64,000 nucleotides of DNA from Vermamoeba vermiformis (taxonomy: Eukaryota; Tubulinea; Echinamoebida): assembly GCA_045837725.1 (NCBI GenBank), contig JBEWZL010000011.1, positions 310,001 to 374,000 on the forward strand, written 5' to 3'. Of this stretch, positions 20,827 to 33,247 are shown in pieces. A program made the translations under genes and the position numbers. Within the stretch, counting starts at the first letter, position 1. Every line of letters begins with the position of its first letter. The notes under the pieces were generated by a model that saw nothing but the letters and a program-made list of their open reading frames with translations, was not told where the DNA came from and made no database searches.

Positions 20827-22925
20827 TCACAGTTTTTGGCTTTCATGGTTTCTTTTGGAGTCCAATCTTAGTTGTGCACAAAAGCTGCTTATTTGCTTCA
20901 ACAACTCTATTTTCGTATGGAGACCTTTTGAATTCATCACCTCAACCATGGCTAGATAGATCATTGCCTCCTTGTGTTCAGCTTTGGACAAGGCATAAGC
21001 TGTTAAGGGAGGAACAATAATATAGATATTGTTGGCATTGTTTGGAGTGTCACTGGACTGGAAAACAGATTCCTCATTGCCTTCCAACTGGATAACATTA
21101 ATCATGATGCATTTGTAGAAATTTGACAATGAACTGAACTTACCTGGTACTGTGGAGTTTTTGCAGTGTAAAGACCAAGAGCCCAAATGATTTGAAGAGC
21201 GTTGACAGATACCTCTTTGTTTTGCACTAATAAAGTTTGTGTACCATCTGGCTGGTATGGAGTTGCAAGGAAAGCGTCTTGGACAAATTGTGTGTAAAGT
21301 CTGAATTCATCTCCTTTGAGTTTTGTCCAAGCAGTTAATTCATATTCTCCACCTTGCTCTAAGATGTCTCTGTAGAGTGAAGATAGAAAGCTTTCCTGGT
21401 CCAGAAGATCAGCTGAAATTTCCTCATGTTTTTGTAAGTAGTTTAGAGCCCAAAAGACAATTCTAGGCACTCCTGCTGTTCCTACAGAAATTAACAGGGC
21501 TACATCTTCAACACTAATGCCTTTAAGCTTCAGTTTGTTTGATGCAATCAACTTGTTCGTCATGTTGACAATGTTATGGTGGAGTAGTCTATCAAAAAAG
21601 AAGTGCTTAACTGCACTTGGAGGCACTATGTCATAAAGACCTTTGCCCGTCAAATACAGTAGTGGTGATCTTCCAGAGCAATAAATGTAGCCATAAGGAT
21701 GAAGTGAATGAATCAGAGTCCAGAAGTTGAAGTAAGCTTGGATGTAGTCCCTGTTGGGCTGCAGAAACTGCACTAGTCAGCAAAGATGTGAGCAAATGTA
21801 ACTCATACCTTGTTTTGAAATCCAGTGATTGCATGTTCCTAATAAAGCCAAGTTAGTTCTGTTGACCTCACAACTTAGTAGTGCAACTTACTGAAGCAAC
21901 AGTGTCAATTTCATCAAAGTGAAACATTAGAGGTCTTCCTAACTTCAATTTGAACCACTGAGCTAACAGAGCAATGCTACTGAGGCTGTTTAAGTCTTCA
22001 TCCAAGCCTAGGTTTACACTAATGCACTGCTCTTTCATCATTTGTCGAAGCATGTCAAGAAATGTTGTCTCATTGAAGGGTTGTATCTTTCTCATGTCAA
22101 CATAGATGTATTGTGCTGTCAAAAATTCTTCAAACTTCCTCTTGTGCTTCTCTGGAATCAATCCTTGCAGCTTTTCTTTGCATTTGTTTGCAGAGCGAAC
22201 AATATTTGCGCCAAACCAAGTCTTTCCTGAACCAACCATTTGAGAGGCAATGGCAATTTGTACTTGATTGTTAGTTTCTAGAGTTGCCACACCAACTTCC
22301 CAATTGTGTACCAGCAACTGAATGTACTGCTGCAGTTCTTGCTCACGATTCTCAAAATCATAGTTATCATCCTTAGGTACTATTGCTTCACTGACAGGTG
22401 CAGGACCAAGTTCAGTATTAGCAGTAGTGTCAGATGATTGCATAGTGGTACCTTTTTCTGTGCAGGAGCTTTAGTGTAACTTGGGCAAAACAATTTGTAA
22501 ATTTGAAACAATTTCAGCATTGACAAGATTGAAACATCCTTGTATTTCTTAAAACTTACGAAATTTTGGTGGATCTTTGCATTCTGGTAGATCTGTCTTC
22601 TCTATCTTCCGTTTGAGGGCTAAAAGGTTTTTAATAAATAAACAGGAGGTGGATAAAGATTACCTTGGTACTCTGCTTTTAGCTTTGCGAGTTGCTGGTC
22701 AATCTCGGCAATTCGCTCTAATAAAATGAAAAAACAATTAACGGATTGAAGGTGCAAATTCAACTTCAGGGCGTAGCAATAGAGGCCCCATTTATTTAGT
22801 ATTTTAAAAATTTATCTTGCAATAATACGGGTGTTTTGCGGTTGTTGAGTGCAGCTAATCTGAGATCGAACTTTGTTTTTACGTTCAAGAAAAAGAAAAT
22901 AACGAATCTTACCATTCCCGCTCAT
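20827..22925 (-). CDS. P-loop NTPase of the Crinkler/RHS-like kind, with N-terminal coiled coil
   Basis: Three tiny exons (from ATG 22925) join exactly in frame to the ORF at 22470. They build a heptad-rich N-terminus (ERIAEIDQQLAKLKAEYQ, then LKRKIEKTD). An acidic linker leads to an NTPase domain: an E-rich helix (FENREQELQQYIQLL), Walker A in IASQMVGSGKTWFG and Walker B in LMFHFDEIDTVAS. A helical region follows with YIYCSGRSPLLYLTG and SVGTAGVPRIVFWAL, as in NTPase domains of CRN and RHS families. Those multicopy families are scattered in oomycetes, fungi, amoebae and kinetoplastids; some are nuclear effectors or act in conflicts with elements. There is no nuclease or kinase C-terminus here. 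Codon use is more AT-rich than in adjacent genes. The family assignment is inferred from motif order only. Confidence 0.55.
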
Positions 22926-23803
22926 TTCGACCAAGCCACGCTCGCTTTCAATGCTGACTTATGCTATCAGATTGCGTTTGTCCAGGAAACGTGAACGAGT
23001 TAACGGTCAAACTTGGTCAAACAAAAAATAAGTTTCATTTTGTCGAATTGAGCTTCGTACTGCGATGTATGCTGCCACAAGGCAATGTAAAAGCAGAATG
23101 TTAGGAACGAGCACTAATTAACTTTAGTCCTACTTAGTTGCAGATCGAGATTTGTGAGCGCCTCTGGAGCCACCTCCAAAGTGCGATGAAAATTTCCTAA
23201 TTACGATAGAAATATTCTTCGAAATACACTGCCAGTTTTTCCCGCTTGGGCGATAGAACGCTGCTTCGGATCAATATTTTCCGTGTAATGTAATTTATTT
23301 CTGTCAGGTAATTAATTTAATTTTGAATCGCCAATGCAATTGCCTAATTTATGTTAGTATTGCTTATTAATAATTTTTATTATTAATAATTAATTTATTT
23401 AACCGTTTTATTCATAAGATACTTGTTAAGCACTAGAGTACTACTACTCCGCGTCTTATTTTGTAGAGGATCGTCCGCGAACTACAGACCGTTTCAAATT
23501 CGACGAGGAATTCTTATTGGACGCTCAATTTTACTCATCTGAAAGCTTAAGCCACATCCGAGTAATGCAGGCTTGCTGCGTCCGTGCGAACGAACTGAGA
23601 GTTCGAGTCATAAATGCTACGTCTAGTGCACCCACGGACGTCTCCAGGAACGAAATGGAATTTACTAAGCGAAATTTCTCAACAAAGGCAACACGGCGTG
23701 TTCTCACAGCCCAAAAAGAAACCAGGAAATCGTTTTAAAACAACAAAACACCAATCACTATCACCACAACACAATATTATTCAACTAGATACACGAAAAG
23801 CAA
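22926..23803. promoter_or_regulatory. Divergent upstream region of the NTPase and helicase genes
   Basis: About 880 bases separate the two divergent starts (22925 minus, 23804 plus). Short plus-strand frames at about 23517-23832 look like leader sequence, not protein. No defined promoter element was recognised; the regulatory label rests on position alone. Confidence 0.35.
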
Positions 23804-26800
23804 ATGGAACGCTCGAATCCAGAAGTAAGTAAATTCAATTATAATTAAATGGAGTTTAAAATTAACGCCATTAATTCAGGAAAGCGTTTCTCTCGTGAAT
23901 TCCATATATGAGGAGTCTCATCCGAGAGAATCGGACTTAATCTCGGAGGCTGGAGGAAATGAATTCTTTCTGATCGAAGGAGATTCGTTGTTACTCGACA
24001 TTCTGAAAGCTCCTTACCGGCGCATCGATTGGAATTATTCCGGACAATTTCTACACTTGCTTGCTGCCATTGAACAGTTTCTGAATCAGATCTTGCTGGC
24101 CGGAGGAAAGTTTGCGATTATTTTTTTCGATTGCAATCGGTCACTCTGGGACCCCTCCATGCAATGTTTTAGATATCTATTTATTCAACATTTGACTTAT
24201 AAGACCGATTTGGCCGTCTATTGCTTGCCATCCTGGATTCCAGATGTCGACAGCAGATTCGCTCAAGAATTTATGCAAACTCTCCCAGCTTTTGTTGCCT
24301 TGTCCGACGCAGAATATGCTACCAATCCAACAATGGTAGAGCAATTTCGAGCATTTTTCGCCTTCTGCAAGCAAACTTTGAACACCTGCTTCATCTCGTC
24401 GATCCGACCTCGTAGCGGAAGATTAATTGGCTTAGTCTGTTCCCCGCTCAATCGTAGCATCAAATTTGATTGGTCTTCTATCGCACTCACACTGGAAGAA
24501 GTGCCTGCAAGGTCTGAATGGACGGAACCAACGGATCTGCAGTGGCTCGATTCAATCACCTCGCTGGCTTGCATGGGCGTTCTTGATGCATCTAATGATG
24601 AAGATACGCCTAGACTAATTGAATTATGCAAGGTTATGTTGGTCCATGTTTCTTTGATCGCGCATCTGCCGCTCGAACATCGTGCCCTCAACGTGAAGTT
24701 TGATCAAGGCAGCGAAATCATCCAAAGCTTCCTAAATAGTTATTTTTGTACTCTTAGTGCCATCTTAGAGCGATACAACTTCGGCCAGGCTTCATTGGTT
24801 GACATTTTTGACGGCCGACTTTTCAGCTCCTTACTCGTCTTCTTCGCGAACCACGAGTACTTGAAGCCCGAGGATATTCTTGCGGATGCCGAGTACACTA
24901 AATTGGAAAACATATGGACCCTAATCGCTGGCTCTGGATCGTCCGTCATACCTCGGATTGACTTCGTCAAGGGGGTGTGTGAGGCCACTGTCCCGCTCGT
25001 GGCTAATAATCAGATGATAACGTGCGACTCTGTAGTCAAGTCTATCGTCCTACCAGAGCTGATTGGCACCGAAGGAAGAGAGTTTCAACCGCCACGTCAA
25101 ATCGTTGAGTTCTCTGAAGACCACCATTGGCACTCGAACAAGCCACTCAAAGACACATTATGGGCGCTGGCCAGAAACGACGATCCGGTGCAGTCAAAAG
25201 ACAGGTGGCGTCAGAGAAAAGAAAATCGAAGTATTCAAAAGTATTACCACTTTATTACAAGGTAAGGTCGCAAAAGTTCGATTTTAATTTTTTATAAATT
25301 TAATTCTTTTTTTGTTTTAGATACGCATTATCGCTCGAAGGAAACAAATTATACCAAGGAACGCCTTTGATTCTCGGCTCTAAGGCCAAAGCGGAACAAG
25401 AAGCAATCGCCTCAAAACCGAAAAAAAGTTATGCGAAGAAAGGTGCAGCCCCGGCTCAAGCGCAGTCGAAGAAGTTAGCTATAATTCAGCAGAATAGCAA
25501 CAACAAAGATAAGAAGAGACGCGAGGAATGGCTTCAAACCAAAACCGTTATTACAAATCTTTGGCAAGGAGGTCACAGAAAAGACGCAATTTCGCGTTTG
25601 CAGACTGAACTTCAAACATCTTGCCCAGCAGATGTCAACTTGGAGATTCGTTTGTTATTGTTAAAAATCCATCTCAAGCGCTTAGAAGATCTTCGGAGGG
25701 AGAAGAAAGAAGCCGATTGGAAAATTCAAAGTCACAAAGTAGAAATTTTCAAGCTCGTGCACAAGATTATTGACAAACACGGCGCCAACGTTGAAAAACA
25801 ATCACTACTGACCGAAGCCATCAAAACGGACTTGGTTAAGGCTTTGGTCACTCTGAAGTTTTACGACTCGGCCGTCATAGTTGCCAAAGAACTTAACGTC
25901 AAAGTGCCAAAGATCGGAAAAGATGGCGAGTCCTCTATTAAGTTTCAGTTAGAAGTTATGGGACACCTTCTGAAGCGAAAGAATAGTACCGGATTTGACC
26001 CACGCGTTGGTTTTAATCCTGACGCCTGGCAAAAAGAGTTGATTGACATTGTTGACGCCAACGATTCAGCCTTAGTTGTTGCCCCCACGTCTGCTGGTAA
26101 GTTCAATGTTAGCACTTTTCTTCCACGCTAGCTAATGCAAATTATTAAGGCAAAACTTTCATATCTTACTACGCCATGAAACGAGTTTTGGAAGCGACAG
26201 AGGATGGCGTCGTTGTCTATATATCGCCTACTAAAGCGCTAGTTAATCAAGTTTCTGCCGAGATTTACGCTCGCTTTCGAAACTGCCAAGAACAATTGAA
26301 GAGCGGAACAGCTATTTTTGGCACCTTTACGAGGGACTACAGACACAAGCCTTTGAACTGCCGTATCTTGGTTTGCGTGCCACAATGCTTCGAAATTCTG
26401 CTCATGTCGCCTAACCACTCTGAATGGGCCAAGAAGATCAAGTACGTCATATTCGACGAAGTTCATTCAATCGCTGAAGTTGGATCCGGTGAAATTTGGG
26501 AGCACCTCTTCTCATTGATCAGTTGTCCTTTTTTGGCATTGTCAGCAACTGTCCAAGACACCGGCAAGCTCAGAGACTGGTTGCAAGTCAAATTTAGTCA
26601 ACAGAACCTCGAAGTCAAAATCCAAGGCAACCGCGTGGAATTTCAGCCACGCGCTGGCGCGAAGCAGAAAACAGTTCATTTGGTTGAGTACAAACACAGA
26701 TATTCCGATCTTTCAAGGTTCGTTTATTCTCCCGAAAACAGCTTGACGCGCATTCATCGTTGCTCGTTACTGTCTGCGACGGTCATCCAGCAAAAGGGAT

Positions 26801-28907
26801 TTCCCAAGGAGATTATGCTCGAACCTTGCGACTTGGTGCACCTTTATGACGCGATGGTACAAAGAAGTGATAAGTTGCCTGAATCAGAAAAGAATTTAAT
26901 CCAGTCTATGCATTATCAAAACAACGACGAGTTCAAGAAATCTCGGCAAATCTCGAAACTTCAAGTGATTGCTTGGCAAGAAAAATTAACGCAAATCATC
27001 GTTAAGCTCGCTAAAGAAGGTCATACAGAGTGGCTTGATAAGGTACGAACTTGATTTTTCTCCGAATTTTCTTACTAACTTTTTCTACGAAGGTGTTCGT
27101 TTCGTTAGGCAAAGTTCAATCGTGTAGCAAAGTTATGGACGACATCTTTTCCTTGCTGATGCATCTGAAGCAGCAGAATTTATTGCCTGTTATTGTCTTC
27201 AGCTTCGATAGAATACTTTGCGAAGTATTAGCCAGAATTACTGCGCTAAAATTACGCGCAGAAGAACTCAAATCAAAAAAGCCAGCAACCAAGGAACGCA
27301 AGATAAGATTGATTATTGATCCACGAGTGAAAAGACCTGACGCCGATCTGCTCCGTCTCACAGAGAGGGATATGGACTTCTCTCGCCTTAAAGCCGCGGA
27401 ACATTCTTTCGTGGATCCAGGAGCGTTAACCAACGTTGAAATTGACGAAAGTATGCTGACCGAGGATGAGTACAGAATGATTTCTCTAGGCATTGGAATT
27501 CATCACGCTGGTCGAGGCACAAAGTACAAACAAATGGTCGAGTTCTTATTCCGCAGCAAGGCTATTCAAGTCGTTTTTGCCACTAGCACTTTAGCTCTTG
27601 GTGTCAACATGCCATGCAAGACGGTTGTGTTCGCCAAGGACAGCATGTACTTGAACTCTTTGTCCTACAGACAAATGTCCGGAAGAGCTGGACGACGTGG
27701 CTATGAGAAACGAGGCAGTGTCATCTTCATGGAAGTCAACGAAGGAAAAATTCGACGACTTTTCAATGGCGAGTTACCGATCCTTGAAACGAACTTCCCA
27801 CTTTCAGTAACGCTAGTTCTGCGTGCGTTCCTATTATACAAAGACGACCCGACTCCGATGTCCGCATTGAAGATCAAAAAACTTTTCAGTGAACCACTTT
27901 CTGACAGCTCGAACAACCAAAAGCTCCAAAGTTACTTCAGATTTGCGATGGAATACTTGATGAAAGAGTGCTTATTGACGCCGGACGGAAAAACTATCGG
28001 ATTGGCTGGCATGGCCGCGCACTTGTGGTGGGCAGAACCTGCAAACTTATTGCTCGTGTCATTGATTCAACGATCGGTGCTTCACGACATCTGTCTTGAT
28101 GCCACTCTGACTGACGAACAAAAGAAGAAGCAACTGTTGATCGTATTAAGCACGATCTTTGACCCGCGAGAGATTCATCCTTCCATGATGAAGCATATCG
28201 AAGAAAACACTACGGCGTCCAAAATCGTTCTTGAAACACCACCGCAGAGCGTGATTGACGCAATTGCAGCGCACAACAGAACAATTATCGAGACCTTCCT
28301 CAATACTCGTCGTTCAATTCGACATAATGCATCTTCTGAACAAGTTTTGCCATTGTCAAAGGTACTTTTTTTGTATGTCTTCATTATTTTTGACCTAATT
28401 GTTAGATCAAACCCGCAACTCAATTTCAAGGGCCGAGCACTGCCTTATACATGCACTTGCAATCGACTCGTGTGGCTACTCAACTTCGTGATCCTTTCAG
28501 CGCCTTATCGGGTGCTACTGATGATTTTGGCTCGGTCAAAGTAAGTCAACGGATCAAAATTTTTAATTACTGACAAATTACAGGAAATTTGTGCTTGCGT
28601 ACCAGACATCGATCAAGGAATGCTACCTGTTTTCAAGTACTCTCCAGATATATTGCTAAATCGTTACGTACTTGATTACTACGAGCACGAACAATTGGAT
28701 CTGCTCGAAGAGGCCAACTGGCTAAACGCTGGCGACTCCTACGAACTTACAAATACTTTCCGCATGGTTTTAAGAGCTATTTCTACAATTCTCAACGAGA
28801 TCACAGATGAATCAGATCCGCTCAGAAAATTCATCGATGAACTTGCCTTGGAGTATGGATCGAGATTGCAACCTGAACGCCAGAAGAGATCCTTTTTCTC
28901 AAAATAA
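23804..28907 (+). CDS. DDX60-like Ski2-family RNA helicase
   Basis: Seven exons yield about 1,600 residues. A long N-terminal region lacks a known domain; it includes a basic KKSYAKKG segment before the helicase. The core begins with FNPDAWQKELIDIVD, a DDX60-type motif. Walker A is APTSAGKT, completed by the splice at about 26093-26148. Other motifs are SPTKALVNQV (Ia), FDEVHS (II, DEVH), LSATV (III), GIHHAGRGTKY (IV), and QMSGRAGRRGYE (VI). Ski2-like helicases unwind RNA with the exosome. In animals DDX60 supports RIG-I signalling and antiviral RNA decay. In a protist the likely role is RNA surveillance or defence, which is inference. The start ATG is followed by six codons before the first intron. 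The gene end lies only 35 bases from the convergent methyltransferase. Confidence 0.9.
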
Positions 28908-28942
28908 TGTCCTTTACTAGATATTCTAGATTATATAATAAA

Positions 28943-30323
28943 TTAATTGTTCTTCTTTTCAAGAGGCTTGCGCATTACGATCAAATAATCAGGGCTGAAA
29001 ATTCCGAGTTTGCCGGATTCGACGAGTGCGACGGCAGTTTTCATCAACATAGTGCTGGTTGCAACGGTACCTTTAGGAGCAATGCCAACGGCTTCCAAAG
29101 TGCTCACCATACTGAAGAAATAATCAGATCCGATTCGCGGAATTTCGTAGGAAATTTGTAACGTACGCGTGAGTGGCCCAATGACCGAGACGAGTGTGTC
29201 TGAAGCCAGTAAGACTGAACTTGCCTTCCAAGGAGTCGTACCAAGGTGTTTCCATATCTCCAGTCAATGCCATGTCTTCGGTATGCACGATTTCAAATCC
29301 AGCTGAAAAAGGAAATTAAAATTTTATTAATTTTATCAAAGAGAATCGTACCTTGGCTGCTTGCAATACTTCTTCGACTGTTTCGATGTCAGGAAGACCG
29401 TTACCCTTCATAATACCCATCTTGATATCGTTGTGCTTCTTGTTGTTCGGATCGTACTTGTTCGTCATGACCCATTCCAGATCCGCGAAGCAAGCGCCGG
29501 GCTTAAGCACTCTAAAAAGCTCTTTATATACCACAACCTTTTGTGGCGCATGTTCGATTGCTTCGAACGAGAATCCAGCATCGAGACTGTTATCTGCAGC
29601 TGGAATATGATGGAAGTCGCCCTAATGAATGAACGGTGAGTCCATAATAATCATTATTATTAATTATATTTTACTAATCAATCTTACTTGAAGCCATTCA
29701 AGATTAGTCAAGCGGAATTCTTTGGTAATGTCGCGGCAGCGTTGAAGTTGGTACGTGTTGTTATTTAAGCCAATAATCTGCGAATATTTGAGTTATTCTT
29801 AAAGCCGCAAGAAATACTCGAATTATACTTACGGTAGCTTGAGAAAATCGGGCGATGGCTCTAGCGGGACCTCCAATACCGCATCCGACATCCAACACCC
29901 GCATTCCTTTGTCCAACTTCAACTTAAGTGCAATATAGTACTCCAAGCGGCCTAAATAACATATTTTTTTAGTTTATATTCGCAGAAGTTATGAAACGGA
30001 GACCAATTTTGTTCCGTAGTTTTTATGATCCGGATCGTAATTTTGAACTTACTGACGGAAGCTTCGAATGATTCATATCTATGTCTAGGCGCGAAGTGAA
30101 GTGATTGACCCCAACCATATTCATAGAAGTGCGTAACGAGGTCGTAGAAATCGTTTACCATCTTCATATAATTTTCTCTTCGGGCTTCAAGATTACCACC
30201 TTTTTCTTCGATAAATAAGTTGTTGTAGCCATCAATAGTCGCTTTAACTTTATCGACGTCAATTGAGTCTTTTCCCATAAAGGAAGTAATCCTTTTGAAG
30301 TCGCCTTCCATTGCCAACGCCAT
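28943..30323 (-). CDS. ERG6: Sterol 24-C-methyltransferase
   Basis: Four or five exons give about 345 residues. The sterol-binding/SMT signature YEYGWGQSLHFAPR lies near residue 65, motif I (SAM binding) LDVGCGIGGPARAIA near 115, then WLQGDFHHIPA and FEAIEHAP, as in Erg6/SMT1. The protein ends in the conserved sterol-methyltransferase C-terminal domain (GIFSPDY...MRKPLEKKN). The enzyme transfers a methyl group from SAM to C-24 of the sterol side chain in ergosterol/phytosterol synthesis at the ER or lipid droplets. Its presence means the organism makes C24-alkylated sterols, as many amoebae, fungi and plants do, unlike animals. Start at 30323 is the first of two close ATGs. Confidence 0.9.
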
Positions 30324-31102
30324 TTTTTCAAGATCTTGAAAAATAATCTGCGATCAAGGCATAAAATTAGTATTATTGACAAGTATACATTATATTAGTA
30401 AAGATCAAGCCAATGAAAGCTTTCGGGTCATAGATCGGGGAAGGTACAAAATTTTTTTCGTCGATCTGTCTAACTTAAAATCTTGCAACTTACCTCGTAT
30501 GACTAACCTATGCTTTGTTTATATCAATACTGATTAAACAATGACCGAAGATATTTATGTTCTCGTAGGGAAGAACTTTTGTTACGAGAGTTGTCGGGCG
30601 GAGACAGAATAATTACGCGTGTGAATTCGGGCCAAGAAATTTTGTCGGGTTTGTTCCCCGAGAGCTGCCGTACTTTTGTATCTCCTGGAGACGAAAAGTC
30701 ACAAAGTGGAATGCCTCATAGTTCCGCAGCGTCAAAAAAATGGAAGAAGATGCTCGTTTTTCCTTATCGCAGCAATAGTATCGTAGCTTAACTTGAACGA
30801 CTTTTCATCCCGAATATCAACCTAGTTGGATCGCGTATGACAAACTTTTTAAACTCTCGCACGAAAAATTGAAGTAAAAAAAGCCTACGATGGCGATTAT
30901 TTGTTATGGAATTCGAAGTTCCCTTATAAAAAACTGACCAATATAATAATGTGATGTTACTTGCGAAAAGCAACCGCGGAATTGCCATATCAAAATCTCG
31001 GACGATTTCTAGCAGAAAACAATAGAGTAGTAAACCAGTTTAAATAGTGCGTTTAAATAAATTAAATTTTACACGCTATTTATATTAAAGAGCACTTACT
31101 TT
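30324..31102. other. Intergenic, nothing recognised
   Basis: About 780 bases upstream of the sterol methyltransferase, containing its promoter and the 3' flank of the next minus-strand gene. Short frames here (30579-30791 plus, 30788-30988 minus) have no protein-like features. Confidence 0.4.
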
Positions 31103-32719
31103 TTAAAAAAAGTTTGGAACGACAGATCCGAGACCTTGCTCGACAGCTTTTTCGAAGACTAATAATCCAGAGGCCATATCTTCAATAGCCAAACCCAACG
31201 ACTTGAATAAAGTAATCTCTTGGTCATTTCTACGCGCTTCAATTCGTTTCCACATCAGATCTGCTAACTCGCCAACAATATGTTCTCGCGTAATTTTGCC
31301 TTCTTTTAATGGCGCCAAATAATCGCCAGGTTCATTTTCTAACGACTCTAATTTATCCGTATATAATCTGCTCTTCACTACGCATTCTGTATCTAATTCT
31401 CGGTACGCTGGTTGCGAAGCACCAACAGCATTTATATGGCAGCCAGGCTTGAGCCAAGCTCCTAATAAAAATAAATAATCAATATACATGCCCCTAGTAA
31501 CCAATATATATATTAAATATTAAATACTGCATGAACTGAAATGGAAGGTTGATCCGGATTTGATCAGGAAATTTGGTTATGAAATCAGTTAAATGGGGTG
31601 CCTTATTAATATTACCCTTCAATATAGGCTCTTTAGCCATAGTACACGTGCAGATAATGTCTGCGTTTTTGACGGCGTCTTTCGCGGATTCGATCGCCAA
31701 AAATTCAACGCCTTTGTACATCTGCTTCATTTCTTCAACTAAAGATTGTGCCTTATTATGTGTTCTATTCCAAATAGTGATCTATATAAGGTAATGGTAG
31801 CGGTTAAGAACTGAATTACGTTGACAAAAACAGGACCAAATCCGGATCTTACTTTGGTAATTCTTCTGACGGCTAACATTGCTTCAATATGAGTTCTAGC
31901 TTCGAGGCCGGCACCCATAATACATAATTCCATATTATCAACGTCTCTATTAGAATTTAAGGTTAGAGATCGAGATAACTTTTCAATCAATCTTGTTCTT
32001 ACCTCGCTAATAATTTTGTAGCTACGGCGCTCGCAGCAGCAGTTCTAATTCCAGTGATTGATCCTACGAGCAAAATAAAATTAATAAAATAAATAAAAAT
32101 CAAAAAATTAAGGTTGTGCTGTACCTGCTTCAATTAGCGCAAATGGAGCGCCGTATTCTGACTCAAAAAGCATAACAGTACCTATTATAATATATTTGAG
32201 TATTTATTAATGTATTAAAATGCTTTATCGTACCATAATGAGAATCTTTGTTCGGGATCGTCATATTTCGAGCGAAAATTCCCAGTGCTTTCATTCCGAA
32301 CACTGCTCGGCCTCTAATATCCAAATAAGCTACGACAGTGATTAATATTAGATGTGAAGTAAATTAAGAAGAGAAGATTGAACAAAAGTTTAGCGACAGA
32401 TCTGATCAAGTCCCGTTCTTGGGACACAAGTTTTCAAAAAAAATCAAATAAATATGCTAATATCGCGATTAGGTCGTATAAAATTATCTAAGCACTAATA
32501 AAATAGCGTACCAGGTTTGCTAACAAATAAAGCAAGATCTTCACCAGGTAGTCTCATGCCAGTTCTCAGAGGTTGAACAGCACGCACCTTTTCTTTGTCT
32601 CCTAATGCGGTAAATGCTTCTTCTAGCACAGCAATGCAATCTTTCATCTTCAATACTTTTTCTACGTCGTGCTTTGAGATCACGGTCAAAGATCCTTCTT
32701 TAATTTGATGTGCTGCCAT
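31103..32719 (-). CDS. Ornithine cyclodeaminase / mu-crystallin family protein
   Basis: About seven exons encode roughly 340 residues. N-terminal landmarks are ISKHDVEKVLKMKDCIAVLE and VQPLRTGMRLPG. The Rossmann domain has ITGIRTAAASAVAT followed by CIMGAGLEARTHIEAM (nucleotide binding, G-x-G-x-E-A) and ITIWNRTHNKA. A second-half motif reads GCHINAVGASQPAYRELD. Family members use NAD(P)(H): bacterial enzymes convert ornithine to proline, others are alanine dehydrogenases, and mammalian CRYM is a ketimine reductase. The eukaryotic-style splicing and CRYM-like GCHINAVGA favour a ketimine-reductase-like role, but the substrate is not proven. The first ATG (32719) gives a good N-terminus without a targeting peptide. 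Confidence 0.85.
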
Positions 32720-32977
32720 CTTCTAAGGTACGGTCTGTATTGTGCTATATAGACAAAATAGCTTTTTTAAAATATTTAAAAAAATCTTCAACCCAGCCCT
32801 TTTGCGATTTTTAGACGCACAACAAAGCCTTTTTTTCTGCAACGGTGTATTTCTGTTGAAACAGCATTAGGACGCGAGCCAATAGTGAAGATGCTATGTA
32901 GCAATAATAGCGCTATTAATAACACAAGTACACGCCTTTAAAAGTTTTCCTCCAGGAGATCAGATCGGATTTTTCTG

Positions 32978-33102
32978 AAATAACCCAGGCAGAATAAAAA
33001 CCCTTGGGGTCAATATGCCTTTCCCAAGCAAGATGAGGCATTTATATGCCTCCCGTCAACCATCAGTCCACTGACGTGACATAAATATAAATAGGTTATT
33101 TC
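32978..33102. repeat. Small inverted-repeat unit with nested hairpin upstream of the GPI-PLD gene
   Basis: Nine-base arms (gaaataacc at 32978-32986 and its inverse at 33094-33102) bracket about 125 bases. Inside lies a perfect 7-bp hairpin, GAGGCAT-ttat-ATGCCTC (33035-33052). It lies in the 528-bp gap between two divergent genes (32720-33247), where nothing else is recognised. It could be a miniature element, a short RNA or a regulatory stem; arms this short may also be chance. Confidence 0.3.
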
Positions 33103-33247
33103 TGGTGCTAAATTTTTTAATCGCAACGAACTTTGATACCACACGAGTTTCCATATTTATTTTATAGAACTTATGTACATATAATTTATAGTCGCCCTTC
33201 ATATTTAGCCCGTGTATTATATATTTTATTGAAAAGTTGTTTTCAAG

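Noticed and set aside
23517-23832. Two overlapping frames upstream of the helicase
   Set aside because: No protein-like pattern and immediately upstream of the helicase start; read as leader sequence.
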